A stretch of 64,000 nucleotides of DNA. It comes from an uncultured Oscillospiraceae bacterium. Its GTDB lineage: Bacteria > Bacillota > Clostridia > Oscillospirales > Oscillospiraceae. The notes beneath the pieces were generated by a model that saw only the letters and a list, made by a program, of their open reading frames with translations, was not told the DNA's origin and did no database searches. The DNA lies in contig CAJTWF010000004.1 in NCBI GenBank assembly GCA_910579965.1, positions 45,958-109,957 on the forward strand, written 5' to 3'. The position numbers were made by a program, and so were the translations under genes. This document shows, one piece after another, positions 1-7,694 of the stretch; position 1 is the first letter of the stretch; every line of letters begins with the position of its first letter.

Positions 1-1
1 C

Positions 2-460
2 AAGCTGGCGCTCATCGAGAAGGGGGCGGCCCGGCTGGGGCTGGGGTGCGTGCGCGCGGAGCTGGCCGACGGCCGGGAGCGGCGGGAGGCGTGGGCGGGG
101 GCCTTTGACCTTGTTCTCTGCGACGTGCCCTGCTCGGGCCTGGGCGTGATCCGGAAAAAGCCGGATATCCGCTACAAAGACCCCGCCGCCCTGGCGGGAC
201 TGCCCAGGGTGCAGCGGGCCATTCTGGAGAACGCGGCGGCCTATGTGCGCCCGGGCGGCGCGCTGCTCTATGCCACCTGTACGGTTCTGCCGGAGGAGAA
301 CGAGGACGTGGCGGAGGACTTTCTGACCCGCCACGGGGAATTTCAGAAGGAGCCCTTCTCCCTGCCCGGCCTGGAGGAGGAGAACGATGGAGCGATGCGC
401 CTGTGGCCCCAGCGCCACGGGACGGACGGCTTCTATGTGTGTAAAATGAGGAAGAGATGA
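2..460 (+). CDS. rsmB: 16S rRNA (cytosine-C5) methyltransferase RsmB, C-terminal part
   Basis: This is the C-terminal end of a SAM-dependent RNA m5C methyltransferase that modifies 16S rRNA (C967 in E. coli numbering). The reading frame is open to the left edge, so the N-terminal NusB-like region and much of the Rossmann fold lie outside the window. Visible motifs are DVPCSGLG, which carries the catalytic PCSG cysteine, and YATCT, which carries the second conserved cysteine. The C-terminus (HGTDGFYVCKM) is typical of the family. The stop overlaps the rlmN start as ATGA, so the two genes are translationally coupled. RsmB rather than RsmF is inferred from the rlmN-prpC-prkC-rsgA neighbourhood. 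Confidence 0.93.
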   Translation, partial: KLALIEKGAARLGLGCVRAELADGRERREAWAGAFDLVLCDVPCSGLGVIRKKPDIRYKDPAALAGLPRVQRAILENAAAYVRPGGALLYATCTVLPEENEDVAEDFLTRHGEFQKEPFSLPGLEEENDGAMRLWPQRHGTDGFYVCKMRKR

Positions 461-1488
461 GCGCAGACATACGATCCATGACCCTGGAGGAGCTGACAGA
501 GGCCCTGGGGGAGATGGGGGAGCCCGCCTTCCGGGGCCGTCAGGTGTTCGCCTGGCTCCACCGGGGCGTCCGCTCCTTTGACGAGATGAGCGACATATCC
601 AAGTCCCTGCGGGAGAGGCTGGGGGAGCGGTTTTCCCTCAGCGGTCCCGCCGTGGCCAGAAAGCAGGTGTCCCAGGCGGACGGCACGGTGAAGTACCTCT
701 GGGAGTTTCCCGACGGCAACTGCATTGAGACCGTGCTCATGCGCTACCGCCACGGCAACACGGTCTGCATCTCCAGCCAGGTGGGGTGCCGCATGGGCTG
801 CGCCTTCTGCGCCTCCACCCTGGGGGGCAGGGTGCGGGATCTGACGGCGGGGGAGATGGCGGAGCAGGTGATCTTCACCCAGGCGGACAGCGGCCTGGAG
901 GTGTCCAACATCGTGCTCATGGGCATCGGCGAGCCCATGGACAACCTGGACAACGTGCTGCGGTTTCTGGAGCTGGTGAATCATCCCCAGGGCCTGAACA
1001 TCGGTATGCGGCACATCAGCCTTTCCACCTGCGGGGTCATCCCCGGCATCCGCCGTCTGGCGGAGCTGGGATTGCAGCTGACGCTGTCGGTGTCCCTCCA
1101 CGCGCCGGACAGCGAGACCAGGAGCCGGATCATGCCCGTGAACCGGGCCTACGATGTGGAGGCGCTGTTCGGGGCCTGCCACGAGTACTTCCAGAGGACA
1201 GGCCGGCGCATCAGCTTCGAGTACGCCATGATCGACGGCGTCAACGACGCGGACTGGCAGGCGGATCTGATCGTCAGACGGCTGCGGGGGATGCCGGGGC
1301 ATGTGAACCTGATCCCCCTCAACGACGTATCCGAGAGCCCCTTCAAGCCCAGCCGCCGGACCCGGCAGTTCCAGCGCCGGCTGGAGAGCCAGGGCGTCAC
1401 GGCCACTGTGCGCCGGAGCCTGGGCGGGGACATCGACGCCAGCTGCGGCCAGCTGCGCCGGAAAGCAATGGAGAAAGAGGGACAGTGA
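457..1488 (+). CDS. rlmN: Dual-specificity 23S rRNA/tRNA A2503 C2-methyltransferase RlmN
   Basis: Radical-SAM methyltransferase that makes m2A at 23S rRNA A2503 and at A37 of some tRNAs, using an enzyme-bound methyl-cysteine. The 343-residue length is normal. The 4Fe-4S motif CX3CX2C is seen as CRMGCAFC near residue 110. The C-terminal DASCGQLRRK supplies the second catalytic cysteine. A helix-rich N-terminal domain (EEL..ALGE.G.PAFRGRQVFAW) matches RlmN. The ATG start overlaps the rsmB stop by 4 bases, and the next gene follows after 2 bases, so this is an operon. A Cfr-type resistance enzyme is unlikely in this core-gene context. Confidence 0.97.
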   Translation: MSADIRSMTLEELTEALGEMGEPAFRGRQVFAWLHRGVRSFDEMSDISKSLRERLGERFSLSGPAVARKQVSQADGTVKYLWEFPDGNCIETVLMRYRHGNTVCISSQVGCRMGCAFCASTLGGRVRDLTAGEMAEQVIFTQADSGLEVSNIVLMGIGEPMDNLDNVLRFLELVNHPQGLNIGMRHISLSTCGVIPGIRRLAELGLQLTLSVSLHAPDSETRSRIMPVNRAYDVEALFGACHEYFQRTGRRISFEYAMIDGVNDADWQADLIVRRLRGMPGHVNLIPLNDVSESPFKPSRRTRQFQRRLESQGVTATVRRSLGGDIDASCGQLRRKAMEKEGQ

Positions 1489-1490
1489 CT

Positions 1491-2225
1491 ATGATGAACG
1501 TATGGGGCATGACTGACGTGGGCCTGATCCGCAGCGAGAATCAGGACGCCTATGCGGTTCGTGCGGAGGACGGATTCACCGTGTGCGTGGTCTGCGACGG
1601 CATGGGCGGCCCCGGAGGGGGCCGGCTGGCCAGCTCCCTGGCCGTGGACGCCTTCCTCTCCTCCTGCATGGCCAATCTCCGGCCGGACATGACGGCCCAG
1701 CAGGTTCAGGAGGTGGCGGAGTTCGCCGTGGCGGCCGCCAATACGGCGGTCTATGAGCGGTCCGTCCGGGACGGACTGCGGGGCATGGGCACCACCCTGG
1801 TCTCTGCGGTGGCCTGGGGGGAGCAGGCTCTTCTGAGCAACGTGGGGGACAGCCGGGCCTATGTGATCCGCCCCGGGGGGGGCGGCATCTCCCGGGTCAC
1901 CAAGGACCACTCCCTGGTGGAGCGGCTGGTGGACAAGGGGGCCATCACGGCCGAGGAGGCCCGCAGCTACCCGGGCCGCAACCTCATCACCCGGGCCCTG
2001 GGGCCGGATCCGGAGGCGCTCAGCGACAGCTATCGGATTGACCTCCGGCCGGGGGACTACCTCCTGCTGTGTACCGACGGTCTGGTGTCCACGGCCACAG
2101 ACCAGGAGATGGAGCGGGAAATTCTGCGGGGGGACGACAACGCCTGCCTGGACCGGCTGCTGGACATCGCCAGGGACCAGGGCGCGCCGGACAACGTGAC
2201 CGCCGTGCTGCTGCGGCAGCAGTGA
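1491..2225 (+). CDS. prpC: PP2C-type Ser/Thr protein phosphatase PrpC/Stp
   Basis: Metal-dependent PPM phosphatase of 244 residues that removes phosphate from substrates of the neighbouring PASTA kinase and from the kinase itself. PP2C motifs are in order: SENQDAY (about 17-23), CDGMGG (about 38-43), NVGDSRAY (about 117-124), CTDGL, and the terminal DNVTAVLL. The metal-binding aspartates are all present. The frame is open far upstream inside rlmN, but homology begins only at NVWGMTDVG, so the start is ATG 1491 (or ATG 1494) with GAGAAAGAGG upstream. The gene lies between rlmN and prkC with almost no gaps, the usual phosphatase-kinase pairing. Confidence 0.96.
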   Translation: MMNVWGMTDVGLIRSENQDAYAVRAEDGFTVCVVCDGMGGPGGGRLASSLAVDAFLSSCMANLRPDMTAQQVQEVAEFAVAAANTAVYERSVRDGLRGMGTTLVSAVAWGEQALLSNVGDSRAYVIRPGGGGISRVTKDHSLVERLVDKGAITAEEARSYPGRNLITRALGPDPEALSDSYRIDLRPGDYLLLCTDGLVSTATDQEMEREILRGDDNACLDRLLDIARDQGAPDNVTAVLLRQQ

Positions 2226-2244
2226 AGAGAAAGGATGCTTGACT

Positions 2245-4206
2245 ATGGAACGATACATAGGAAAGATGCTGGATAACCGCTATGAGATCCTGGAGGTCAT
2301 CGGAACCGGGGGCATGGCGGTGGTCTTCAAGGCCAAGTGCCACCGGCTGAACCGTCTGGTTGCCATCAAGATGCTCAAAAGGGACCTGAGCGAGGACGCG
2401 GAGTTCCGCCGCCGGTTCCACGACGAGTCCCAGGCCGTAGCCATGCTCTCCCACCCCAATATTGTGGCGGTGTACGACGTGAGCCGGGGCGGTGACATGG
2501 ACTATATTGTCATGGAGCTCATCGACGGCATCACCCTCAAGCAGTACATGGCCCGGCGGGGGAAGCTCAACTGGCCGGAGGCCCTCCACTTCATCACCCA
2601 GATCATGCGGGGCCTCGGCCACGCCCACAGCCGGGGCATCATCCACCGGGACATCAAGCCCCAGAACATCATGGTGCTGCGGGACGGCACGGTAAAGGTG
2701 ATGGACTTCGGCATCGCCTGCCTCTCCAACGGCGCCAACCCCTCCAACGAGGCCATCGGCTCCGTCCACTATATCTCCCCCGAGCAGGCCAAGGGGGAGT
2801 ATACCGACAACCGCAGCGACATCTACTCCGCCGGCGTGGTGCTCTACGAGATGCTCACCAGCCGCCTCCCCTTTGAGGGGGACAGCCCCATGGCCGTGGC
2901 CATCCAGCACTTCAGCGCCGTGCCCCTGAGCCCCCGGGAGCTGAACCCGGATATCCCCGAGGCCCTGGAGCAGATCTGCATGAAGGCCATGACCGCGGAC
3001 CGGAACCGGCGCTACTCCTCCGCCGACGAGATGCTCTCCGACCTGGAGGCCTTCCGGAAGGACCCCACGGTGAGCTTTGACTACTCCGCCGAGGACCTGC
3101 GCCGGGAGCGGGACAGGGAGGACGAGCCCACCCAGAACATCCCCAACGTGGGAGCGGCCCGTCCCCGGCCTGTCCGGTACGCGCCGCCCCCCCTGGAGGA
3201 GGACGACGAGGAGGACGACCGGCGGGGAGGCGGCTGGTGGAAGGTGCTGCTGCTGATCGTCCTGGTGGCGGCGGTGGGCTACTTCGGCGTCACCCGGCTC
3301 TACCAGGGCATCATGGACAGCTTTGCCCAGCAGGAGATCCCCGAGTATACGGTGCCCAGCGTGGTGGGCAAGACCGTGGAGGAGGCCATGGCCCTGGAGG
3401 AGATCGAGGGTGTGTTTGAGATCGTGGAGAACAGCGTCCACGAGTACAGCACCCAGTACCCGGCGGGCCAGATCATCAAGCAGGACCCGGAGGCGGACCG
3501 GATCAAGAAGACCGCCAGCACGGAGCTGATCCCCATCACCGTGACGGTGAGCATGGGCAGCCGCAGTGAGGCCATGCCCAATCTGGTGGGCCAGGAGGGC
3601 CGGGGCGCCCGGCTGATCCTGGAGCAGACCAAGGGACTGAGCGAGCTGAATCTGGTCATCAGCGAGGGGGAGGAGGAGTACAACGACGACGTGCCCGCTG
3701 GCTATGTGGCCCGGACGGAGCCGGCGGAGGGCGCGGAGCTCAGCGAGGGGGACCAGGTGACGCTGTACCTCAGCCTGGGGCCGGAGATCAAGTACTCCAC
3801 CATGGTGTCCTGCCTGGGTCAGGACATGGAGGAGGTCCGGCGGCTGATGGAGGAGCTCCATCTGAAGGCGGAGTTTGTCAAGGAGGAGAGCGCCAAGCCG
3901 GCGGGGCAGGTGATCCGCCAGAGCGTGGAGCCCAACACGGAGGTGGAGGAGGGGACCACCATCACCTTCACCTACAGCGATGGGGAGAAGCTGATCTCCA
4001 AGACCGTGGGCTTCAATGTGCCCTTCAGTCCGGAGGACGTGCATGTGGAGATCCTCCTGGACGAGGTTGTGGCCTATGAGAAGGACCTGCCCGGCGACTA
4101 CGGCCGGCTGGAGGCGGTGATCCAGGCCAAGCCCGGGGAGCACCGGATCCGCATCCTGGCCGACGGCCAGCAGTGGTCGGACGAGACGGTGACGTTCAGT
4201 GAGTAG
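2245..4206 (+). CDS. prkC: PASTA-domain Ser/Thr protein kinase PrkC/StkP
   Basis: Membrane-anchored Hanks-type kinase of 653 residues that senses muropeptides or lipid II and controls cell-wall metabolism, division and dormancy exit. The cytoplasmic kinase domain (about 8-270) has the glycine loop GTGGMAVV, AIKML lysine, HRDIKPQN catalytic loop and DFGIA. An acidic juxtamembrane stretch precedes one transmembrane helix (about 332-350). Three PASTA repeats follow (about 365-580; each has PxxxG and a PAGxV/I pattern), then an extra C-terminal beta-rich segment of about 70 residues. ATG 2245 was chosen because AAAGGA lies 9 bases upstream; TTG 2239 is too close to that site. It overlaps rsgA by 8 bases. 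Confidence 0.96.
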   Translation: MERYIGKMLDNRYEILEVIGTGGMAVVFKAKCHRLNRLVAIKMLKRDLSEDAEFRRRFHDESQAVAMLSHPNIVAVYDVSRGGDMDYIVMELIDGITLKQYMARRGKLNWPEALHFITQIMRGLGHAHSRGIIHRDIKPQNIMVLRDGTVKVMDFGIACLSNGANPSNEAIGSVHYISPEQAKGEYTDNRSDIYSAGVVLYEMLTSRLPFEGDSPMAVAIQHFSAVPLSPRELNPDIPEALEQICMKAMTADRNRRYSSADEMLSDLEAFRKDPTVSFDYSAEDLRRERDREDEPTQNIPNVGAARPRPVRYAPPPLEEDDEEDDRRGGGWWKVLLLIVLVAAVGYFGVTRLYQGIMDSFAQQEIPEYTVPSVVGKTVEEAMALEEIEGVFEIVENSVHEYSTQYPAGQIIKQDPEADRIKKTASTELIPITVTVSMGSRSEAMPNLVGQEGRGARLILEQTKGLSELNLVISEGEEEYNDDVPAGYVARTEPAEGAELSEGDQVTLYLSLGPEIKYSTMVSCLGQDMEEVRRLMEELHLKAEFVKEESAKPAGQVIRQSVEPNTEVEEGTTITFTYSDGEKLISKTVGFNVPFSPEDVHVEILLDEVVAYEKDLPGDYGRLEAVIQAKPGEHRIRILADGQQWSDETVTFSE

Positions 4207-5098
4207 GGGCAGGATACGCAAAGCCCTCAGCGGCTTCTACTACGTGGACACCGGGGAGCGGACCGTCACCTGCCGGGCACGGGGAAAATTCCGCCAGGAG
4301 GGCCGCAGCCCCCTGGTGGGGGACTGGGTGGAGATCCAGGAGACCGGGCCGGAGGAGGGCATGGTATGGGAGATCCTGCCCCGCCGCACGGCCTTTGACC
4401 GGCCGGCGGTAGCCAATGTGGACCAGCTGGTGGTGGTGGCCTCCCGGGCACTGCCGGTGACAGACCCCTTTCTCATCGACAGGGTTTCCGCCATCGCGGC
4501 GCTGAAAAACTGCGGCGTGGTGGTGTGCGTGAATAAGTGCGATCTGGCGGACGGGGAGGCGCTGGCGGAGGTCTACCGCCGGAGCGGCTTTCCCACCGTA
4601 TGCGCCAGCGCCGAGACCGGCGAGGGAGTGGAGGAGCTGCGGGGGCTGATCGCCGGCAGGCTCTCCGCCTTCACGGGCAACTCCGGGGTGGGGAAGTCCA
4701 GCCTCCTCAACGCACTGGAGCCGGGTTTCTCCCTGCGGGTGGACGAGGTGAGCCAGAAGCTGGGGCGGGGGAAGCACACCACCCGGCACGTGGAGCTCTA
4801 CCGTCTGTCCTGCGGGGCGGAGGTGATCGACACGCCGGGGTTCAGCTCCTTTGACGCGGCGGAGCTGGAGCTGGAGCTGAAGGAGCGGCTGCCGGAGACC
4901 TTCCTGGAGTTCCGGCCCTGGCTGGGCAGGTGCCGGTTCGTGGGGTGCAGCCACACCAAGGAGAAGGGCTGCGCCGTGTTGGCGGCGGTGAGGGAGGGAC
5001 AGATTCCCGCCAGCCGCCATGAGAGCTACGTGCGGCTCTGCAAGGAGCTGAAGGACCTGCGGGCGTGGAACGGCAGAAGCGCCGGAAAGCAGGTGTGA
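4199..5098 (+). CDS. rsgA: Ribosome small subunit-dependent GTPase RsgA (YloQ)
   Basis: Circularly permuted GTPase of 299 residues that acts in late 30S ribosomal subunit maturation. An N-terminal OB-fold is followed by G motifs in the permuted order: NKCD (G4, about 101-104), GNSGVGKSS (G1, about 160-168), then DTPGF (G3). The C-terminal zinc site has the family pattern of cysteines and histidine in CRFVGCSHTKEKGC. The GTG start (4199) lies inside the end of prkC in another frame, so translation is coupled. In many Firmicutes rpe follows here; instead a strong hairpin closes the operon. Confidence 0.97.
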   Translation: MSRGRIRKALSGFYYVDTGERTVTCRARGKFRQEGRSPLVGDWVEIQETGPEEGMVWEILPRRTAFDRPAVANVDQLVVVASRALPVTDPFLIDRVSAIAALKNCGVVVCVNKCDLADGEALAEVYRRSGFPTVCASAETGEGVEELRGLIAGRLSAFTGNSGVGKSSLLNALEPGFSLRVDEVSQKLGRGKHTTRHVELYRLSCGAEVIDTPGFSSFDAAELELELKERLPETFLEFRPWLGRCRFVGCSHTKEKGCAVLAAVREGQIPASRHESYVRLCKELKDLRAWNGRSAGKQV

Positions 5099-5157
5099 GC
5101 CGTGACCTCCGGCAGATGAGCGGCGATTTGTCTATCCATTGATTTGACCAATAGAGA

Positions 5158-5193
5158 AAGAGCCCCGCGGCGGAAATCCGCCGCGGGGCTCTT
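5158..5193. terminator. Bidirectional hairpin terminator
   Basis: A perfect 17-bp GC-rich stem with a 2-base loop lies between the convergent rsgA (+) and the zinc-ribbon gene (-). Read on the minus strand it is followed by a short T-rich tract (CTTTCTCTATT); on the plus strand the tail is only TCT-poor. It probably serves both genes. Confidence 0.8.
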
Positions 5194-5228
5194 CTACGGA
5201 TGTACGATGAATGCTGCCGTGCTCCGGG

Positions 5229-6059
5229 TCACTCCTCCTCGCCCTCGAACTCCAGGGACACGAAAGCGCCGTCCTCAAAGTAGGCAACGAAGGCGCGCTC
5301 CTCCTCCTTGCCGGAGGCGTCGCGGCAGGTGACGGTGGACCGGACGGTGACCTGAGTGCCCTCGCCCATGGTGTACTCCCAGCTGCTCTTGGAGGGGAAC
5401 ACGGCTGTCTCCGGGATCTCCAGGCGGGACTTCACCGCCGTCAGGGTCAGGGACAGATAGATATCCCGCTCCGCCATATCCAGGTAGTAGTCCGTGATGG
5501 GCGACACCACCTGACCGTGGGCGTAGATGCTGTGGTCCTGGAACTGAACGGAGTCTACGGTCTTTGTGGCGTTCTTCATCTGCACCACAATGGGCTCCTC
5601 CGAATCCAGGAAGCGCTCTGTGGAGGTGTCGTTGACCGCGTAGGTGGTGCTCTTGGAGGTCTCCTTGATGGTGTCAACCTGGGTGATCTCCCCGAAGCCG
5701 CACTCGTTCAGGACCGCCAGCACCTCCTCCTCCTGCTTTTTCGTCAGCTCCATACCCTCTCCCAGCACGGTCTCCGAGATTTTCGGGCCCAGGAAGGGCA
5801 GCTCAAAGGGGGGATCAATGGGGAAGTGGAACACAAAGATGGATACGGCCGCGCCCACCAGCAGCAGCACCAGCAGAAGAGGGATCAGCAGCAGAACAGG
5901 CTTCTTCCCGGACTTCTGCTTTTCATTACAGTTGGGACAGACCTTCGCCTTTTTGGGAATCTCCGCCTGACAGGCCGGACAGACTTTGGTCTTGATCCCT
6001 TTTTCCTTTTTCGCCTTGGGCGCTTTCTCCTTCTTAGCCTTTTTTTCCTTCGCGCTCAT
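5229..6059 (-). CDS. Zinc-ribbon membrane protein of unknown function
   Basis: A 276-residue protein with a very lysine-rich N-terminus (about 1-22), a zinc-ribbon of two CxxC pairs (CPACQAEI and CPNCNEK, about 27-46), one transmembrane helix (about 54-76, LLLIPLLLVLLLVG) and a C-terminal domain of about 200 residues predicted outside the membrane. The outer domain has alternating beta-strand character and no motif I recognise. The layout resembles the zinc_ribbon_2 plus extracellular-domain proteins of Clostridia. It lies 46 bases downstream of the exonuclease gene on the same strand and may be cotranscribed. No function is assigned. Confidence 0.8.
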   Translation of the reverse strand: MSAKEKKAKKEKAPKAKKEKGIKTKVCPACQAEIPKKAKVCPNCNEKQKSGKKPVLLLIPLLLVLLLVGAAVSIFVFHFPIDPPFELPFLGPKISETVLGEGMELTKKQEEEVLAVLNECGFGEITQVDTIKETSKSTTYAVNDTSTERFLDSEEPIVVQMKNATKTVDSVQFQDHSIYAHGQVVSPITDYYLDMAERDIYLSLTLTAVKSRLEIPETAVFPSKSSWEYTMGEGTQVTVRSTVTCRDASGKEEERAFVAYFEDGAFVSLEFEGEEE

Positions 6060-6105
6060 GGTCTCTCCTCTTTTCTCATATTGGGCGGCAAGCGCCTGGG
6101 GTCTA

Positions 6106-6738
6106 TTATATCAGCTTTCCCCGCCGGTTGCAAGCCCTGTTCTCTGCGGGCTTGGGAAAATCGGGGGAGGCCCGGCCGCTCTGGGGCAGGGTGCGGATAG
6201 CGCGCAGATCGTATGTACGCCGGAACCGGTCCATATCCGCGCCCTGGTCCAGGCAGGCGGTGAGGATCTGGGCGCAGGCCCGGCTGTCGCTGTCCGCCTT
6301 GTGGTGGTCCAGAGGGATGTCCAGATAGGCGCACAGCGTATCCAGCTTGTGGTTGGGCAGCTGGGGCCAGCAGCGCCGGCTCATCTGCACGGTGCAGGCG
6401 TAGCCGGTCTGGTCCCGCCAGTCGATGCAGTAGGCCCGCAGGCACTTGGCCAGCACGCTCATGTCAAAGGGCGCGTTGTGGGCCACCAGCAGGCCGCTGG
6501 ACATCATGGGCCCGATGGTCTCCCAGAGCTGTTCAAAGGTGGGGGCCCGCTCCGCCATTTCCGGGGTAATGCCGGTGAGGGCGACGTTGAAGGGGTGGAA
6601 GTAGGTCTCCGGATTGACCAGGGTGAACAGCTCGTCCACGATCCGCCCGTCCTCCACCACGGTCAGCCCGATGGCGCTCATGCGGCTGTTGGAGGCGTTG
6701 GGGGTCTCCACGTCAAAGACAACAAAGGTCCCGCTCAT
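6106..6738 (-). CDS. DnaQ-like 3'-5' exonuclease (DNA polymerase III epsilon-type)
   Basis: A 210-residue DEDD-family exonuclease. Exo I is FVVFDVETP (about 4-12) with the catalytic Asp-Glu pair, Exo II lies around VAHNAPFDM (about 90-98), and Exo III is HKADSDSRACA near residue 150, which gives the DEDDh-type histidine. It likely trims DNA or RNA 3' ends, as a proofreading or repair accessory. The open frame extends upstream, but homology begins at MSGTFVVF and this ATG overlaps the phosphodiesterase stop as ATGA, which fixes the start. A stand-alone protein of this size is not fused to PolC or DinG. Confidence 0.88.
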   Translation of the reverse strand: MSGTFVVFDVETPNASNSRMSAIGLTVVEDGRIVDELFTLVNPETYFHPFNVALTGITPEMAERAPTFEQLWETIGPMMSSGLLVAHNAPFDMSVLAKCLRAYCIDWRDQTGYACTVQMSRRCWPQLPNHKLDTLCAYLDIPLDHHKADSDSRACAQILTACLDQGADMDRFRRTYDLRAIRTLPQSGRASPDFPKPAENRACNRRGKLI

Positions 6739-7193
6739 GGCTTGATATCCACCCGCTGGACCTGAATCTGGCCGCCGTCCAGGGTGAGCACGGCCATGGT
6801 CAGCTCCCGCCGGAACCGGGGCCAGCCGCAGCTGCCCGGGTTCAGCCACAGCCGCCCGTGGATCCGCTCCTCAAAGTACTGGTGGGAGTGGCCGAACACC
6901 ACCAGCTGCACCCCCTGGAGGTCCCAGGACACGTCCTCCCGCTTGTGGGCCATGGTGCATTTCACGCCGTCCAAGGTGAAGGTCAGCTGCCGGGGCAGGC
7001 GGGAAGCCCAGCTGCTCCAGTCGTTGTTGCCCCGCACCGCCGTCACCGGCGCGATGTCCTCCAGCTCCTCCAGAACGGAGCCGTTGTCAAAGTCCCCGGC
7101 GTGGACGATGTGGTCACAGGTGCGGAGAATATCCAGGACCTCCGGACGGAGGATACCGTGGGTGTCTGAGATCACGCCTGCCCTGCTGCTCAT
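6735..7193 (-). CDS. YfcE/MJ0936-type metallophosphoesterase
   Basis: A 152-residue calcineurin-like phosphodiesterase. The di-metal site is complete: DTHG (about 9-12), GDFDNG (about 33-38), GNND (about 55-58), a histidine in AHKRED, and GHSHQ (about 102-106). Relatives hydrolyse phosphodiesters such as bis-pNPP; the physiological substrate is not known. The short length matches the YfcE/YsnB group. It is the first gene of a minus-strand unit with its own consensus promoter and is coupled to the exonuclease gene. Confidence 0.88.
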   Translation of the reverse strand: MSSRAGVISDTHGILRPEVLDILRTCDHIVHAGDFDNGSVLEELEDIAPVTAVRGNNDWSSWASRLPRQLTFTLDGVKCTMAHKREDVSWDLQGVQLVVFGHSHQYFEERIHGRLWLNPGSCGWPRFRRELTMAVLTLDGGQIQVQRVDIKP

Positions 7194-7232
7194 ATGCCGC
7201 CCCTCCCTCTGCCTGATTTGTTCAACGCTTCC

Positions 7233-7261
7233 ATTATAGCCTCTGGGGAGGAGAAAGTCAA
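7233..7261 (-). promoter_or_regulatory. SigA-type promoter for the phosphodiesterase-exonuclease operon
   Basis: On the minus strand TTGACT (7261-7256) and TATAAT (7238-7233) are separated by 17 bases, close to consensus, about 40 bases ahead of the phosphodiesterase start. It diverges from the riboswitch promoter. Confidence 0.85.
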
Positions 7262-7318
7262 TTCCTCTTGTGAGGGATCATGAAAATCCGTTTTTCAAAG
7301 TTTTATCACGGATCCATA

Positions 7319-7348
7319 TTGACAAATAAATCGCGGGTGGTATATAAT
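7319..7348 (+). promoter_or_regulatory. Consensus SigA promoter driving the cobalamin riboswitch
   Basis: TTGACA at 7319-7324 and TATAAT at 7343-7348 are both perfect hexamers, with an 18-base spacer. Transcription would begin near 7355, just upstream of the riboswitch aptamer. Confidence 0.9.
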
Positions 7349-7379
7349 GGCGATGAAATTGAATATCCGCATCCAGTGC

Positions 7380-7550
7380 TTCCGCGCCTTTGGCGGCGGG
7401 AGATAATAGGGAATCAGGTGCAAGTCCTGAGCGATCCGGTCACTGTAAGCGAGGAGTCCGCCGCAAACGCCATTGCGAAAGCGAGAAGGCGCGGCGGGCA
7501 GGGAGGCGCGAGTCAGGAAACCTGCTGGATACGGCGTGGATGGGTATCTT
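7380..7550 (+). promoter_or_regulatory. Cobalamin (adenosylcobalamin) riboswitch aptamer
   Basis: The conserved core is readable in order: AATAGGGAATCAGGTG then CAAGTCCTGA (7405-7430), GGTCACTGTAAGCGAGGAG (around 7438-7456), and the B12 box AGTCAGGAAACCTGC (7511-7525). Together these match the cobalamin riboswitch consensus of GGTGCAA..TCC, CACTGT and AG..C.GGA.ACCTGC. It sits between a consensus promoter and a terminator ahead of an importer operon, as expected for B12-repressed transport genes. Confidence 0.93.
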
Positions 7551-7621
7551 CCGCAGAAAGGGGCCTGTCCGGCGCGCGGCCCCTGCTGGAAAGCGGAGGT
7601 CAGGTTTTTTGGCGTGTCTGG

Positions 7622-7651
7622 GACTTGCTCTCTGGGAGCAGGTCTTTTTTT
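7622..7651 (+). terminator. Intrinsic terminator, riboswitch expression platform
   Basis: A 9-bp stem (7622-7630 with 7636-7644, one G-U pair) is followed directly by seven T residues. It lies after the aptamer and 44 bases before the transporter lipoprotein start, so B12 binding probably favours termination. An explicit antiterminator pairing was not worked out. Confidence 0.85.
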
Positions 7652-7694
7652 GCGGTGATATATAAAAATGTGTAAAATAAAAGGAGAACCAAAG

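Noticed and set aside
786..1490. Possible 235-residue N-terminal extension of the PP2C phosphatase
   Set aside because: It overlaps rlmN in another frame and has a shadow composition; PP2C homology starts exactly at the internal ATG with a ribosome site.
2020..4221. Long open frame on the minus strand opposite prkC
   Set aside because: High-GC antisense frame with low-complexity His/Leu/Gly composition and no domain; prkC is fully supported on the plus strand.
7390..7665. Short open frames across the riboswitch region
   Set aside because: They run through the conserved aptamer and terminator and have no homology or suitable ribosome site.
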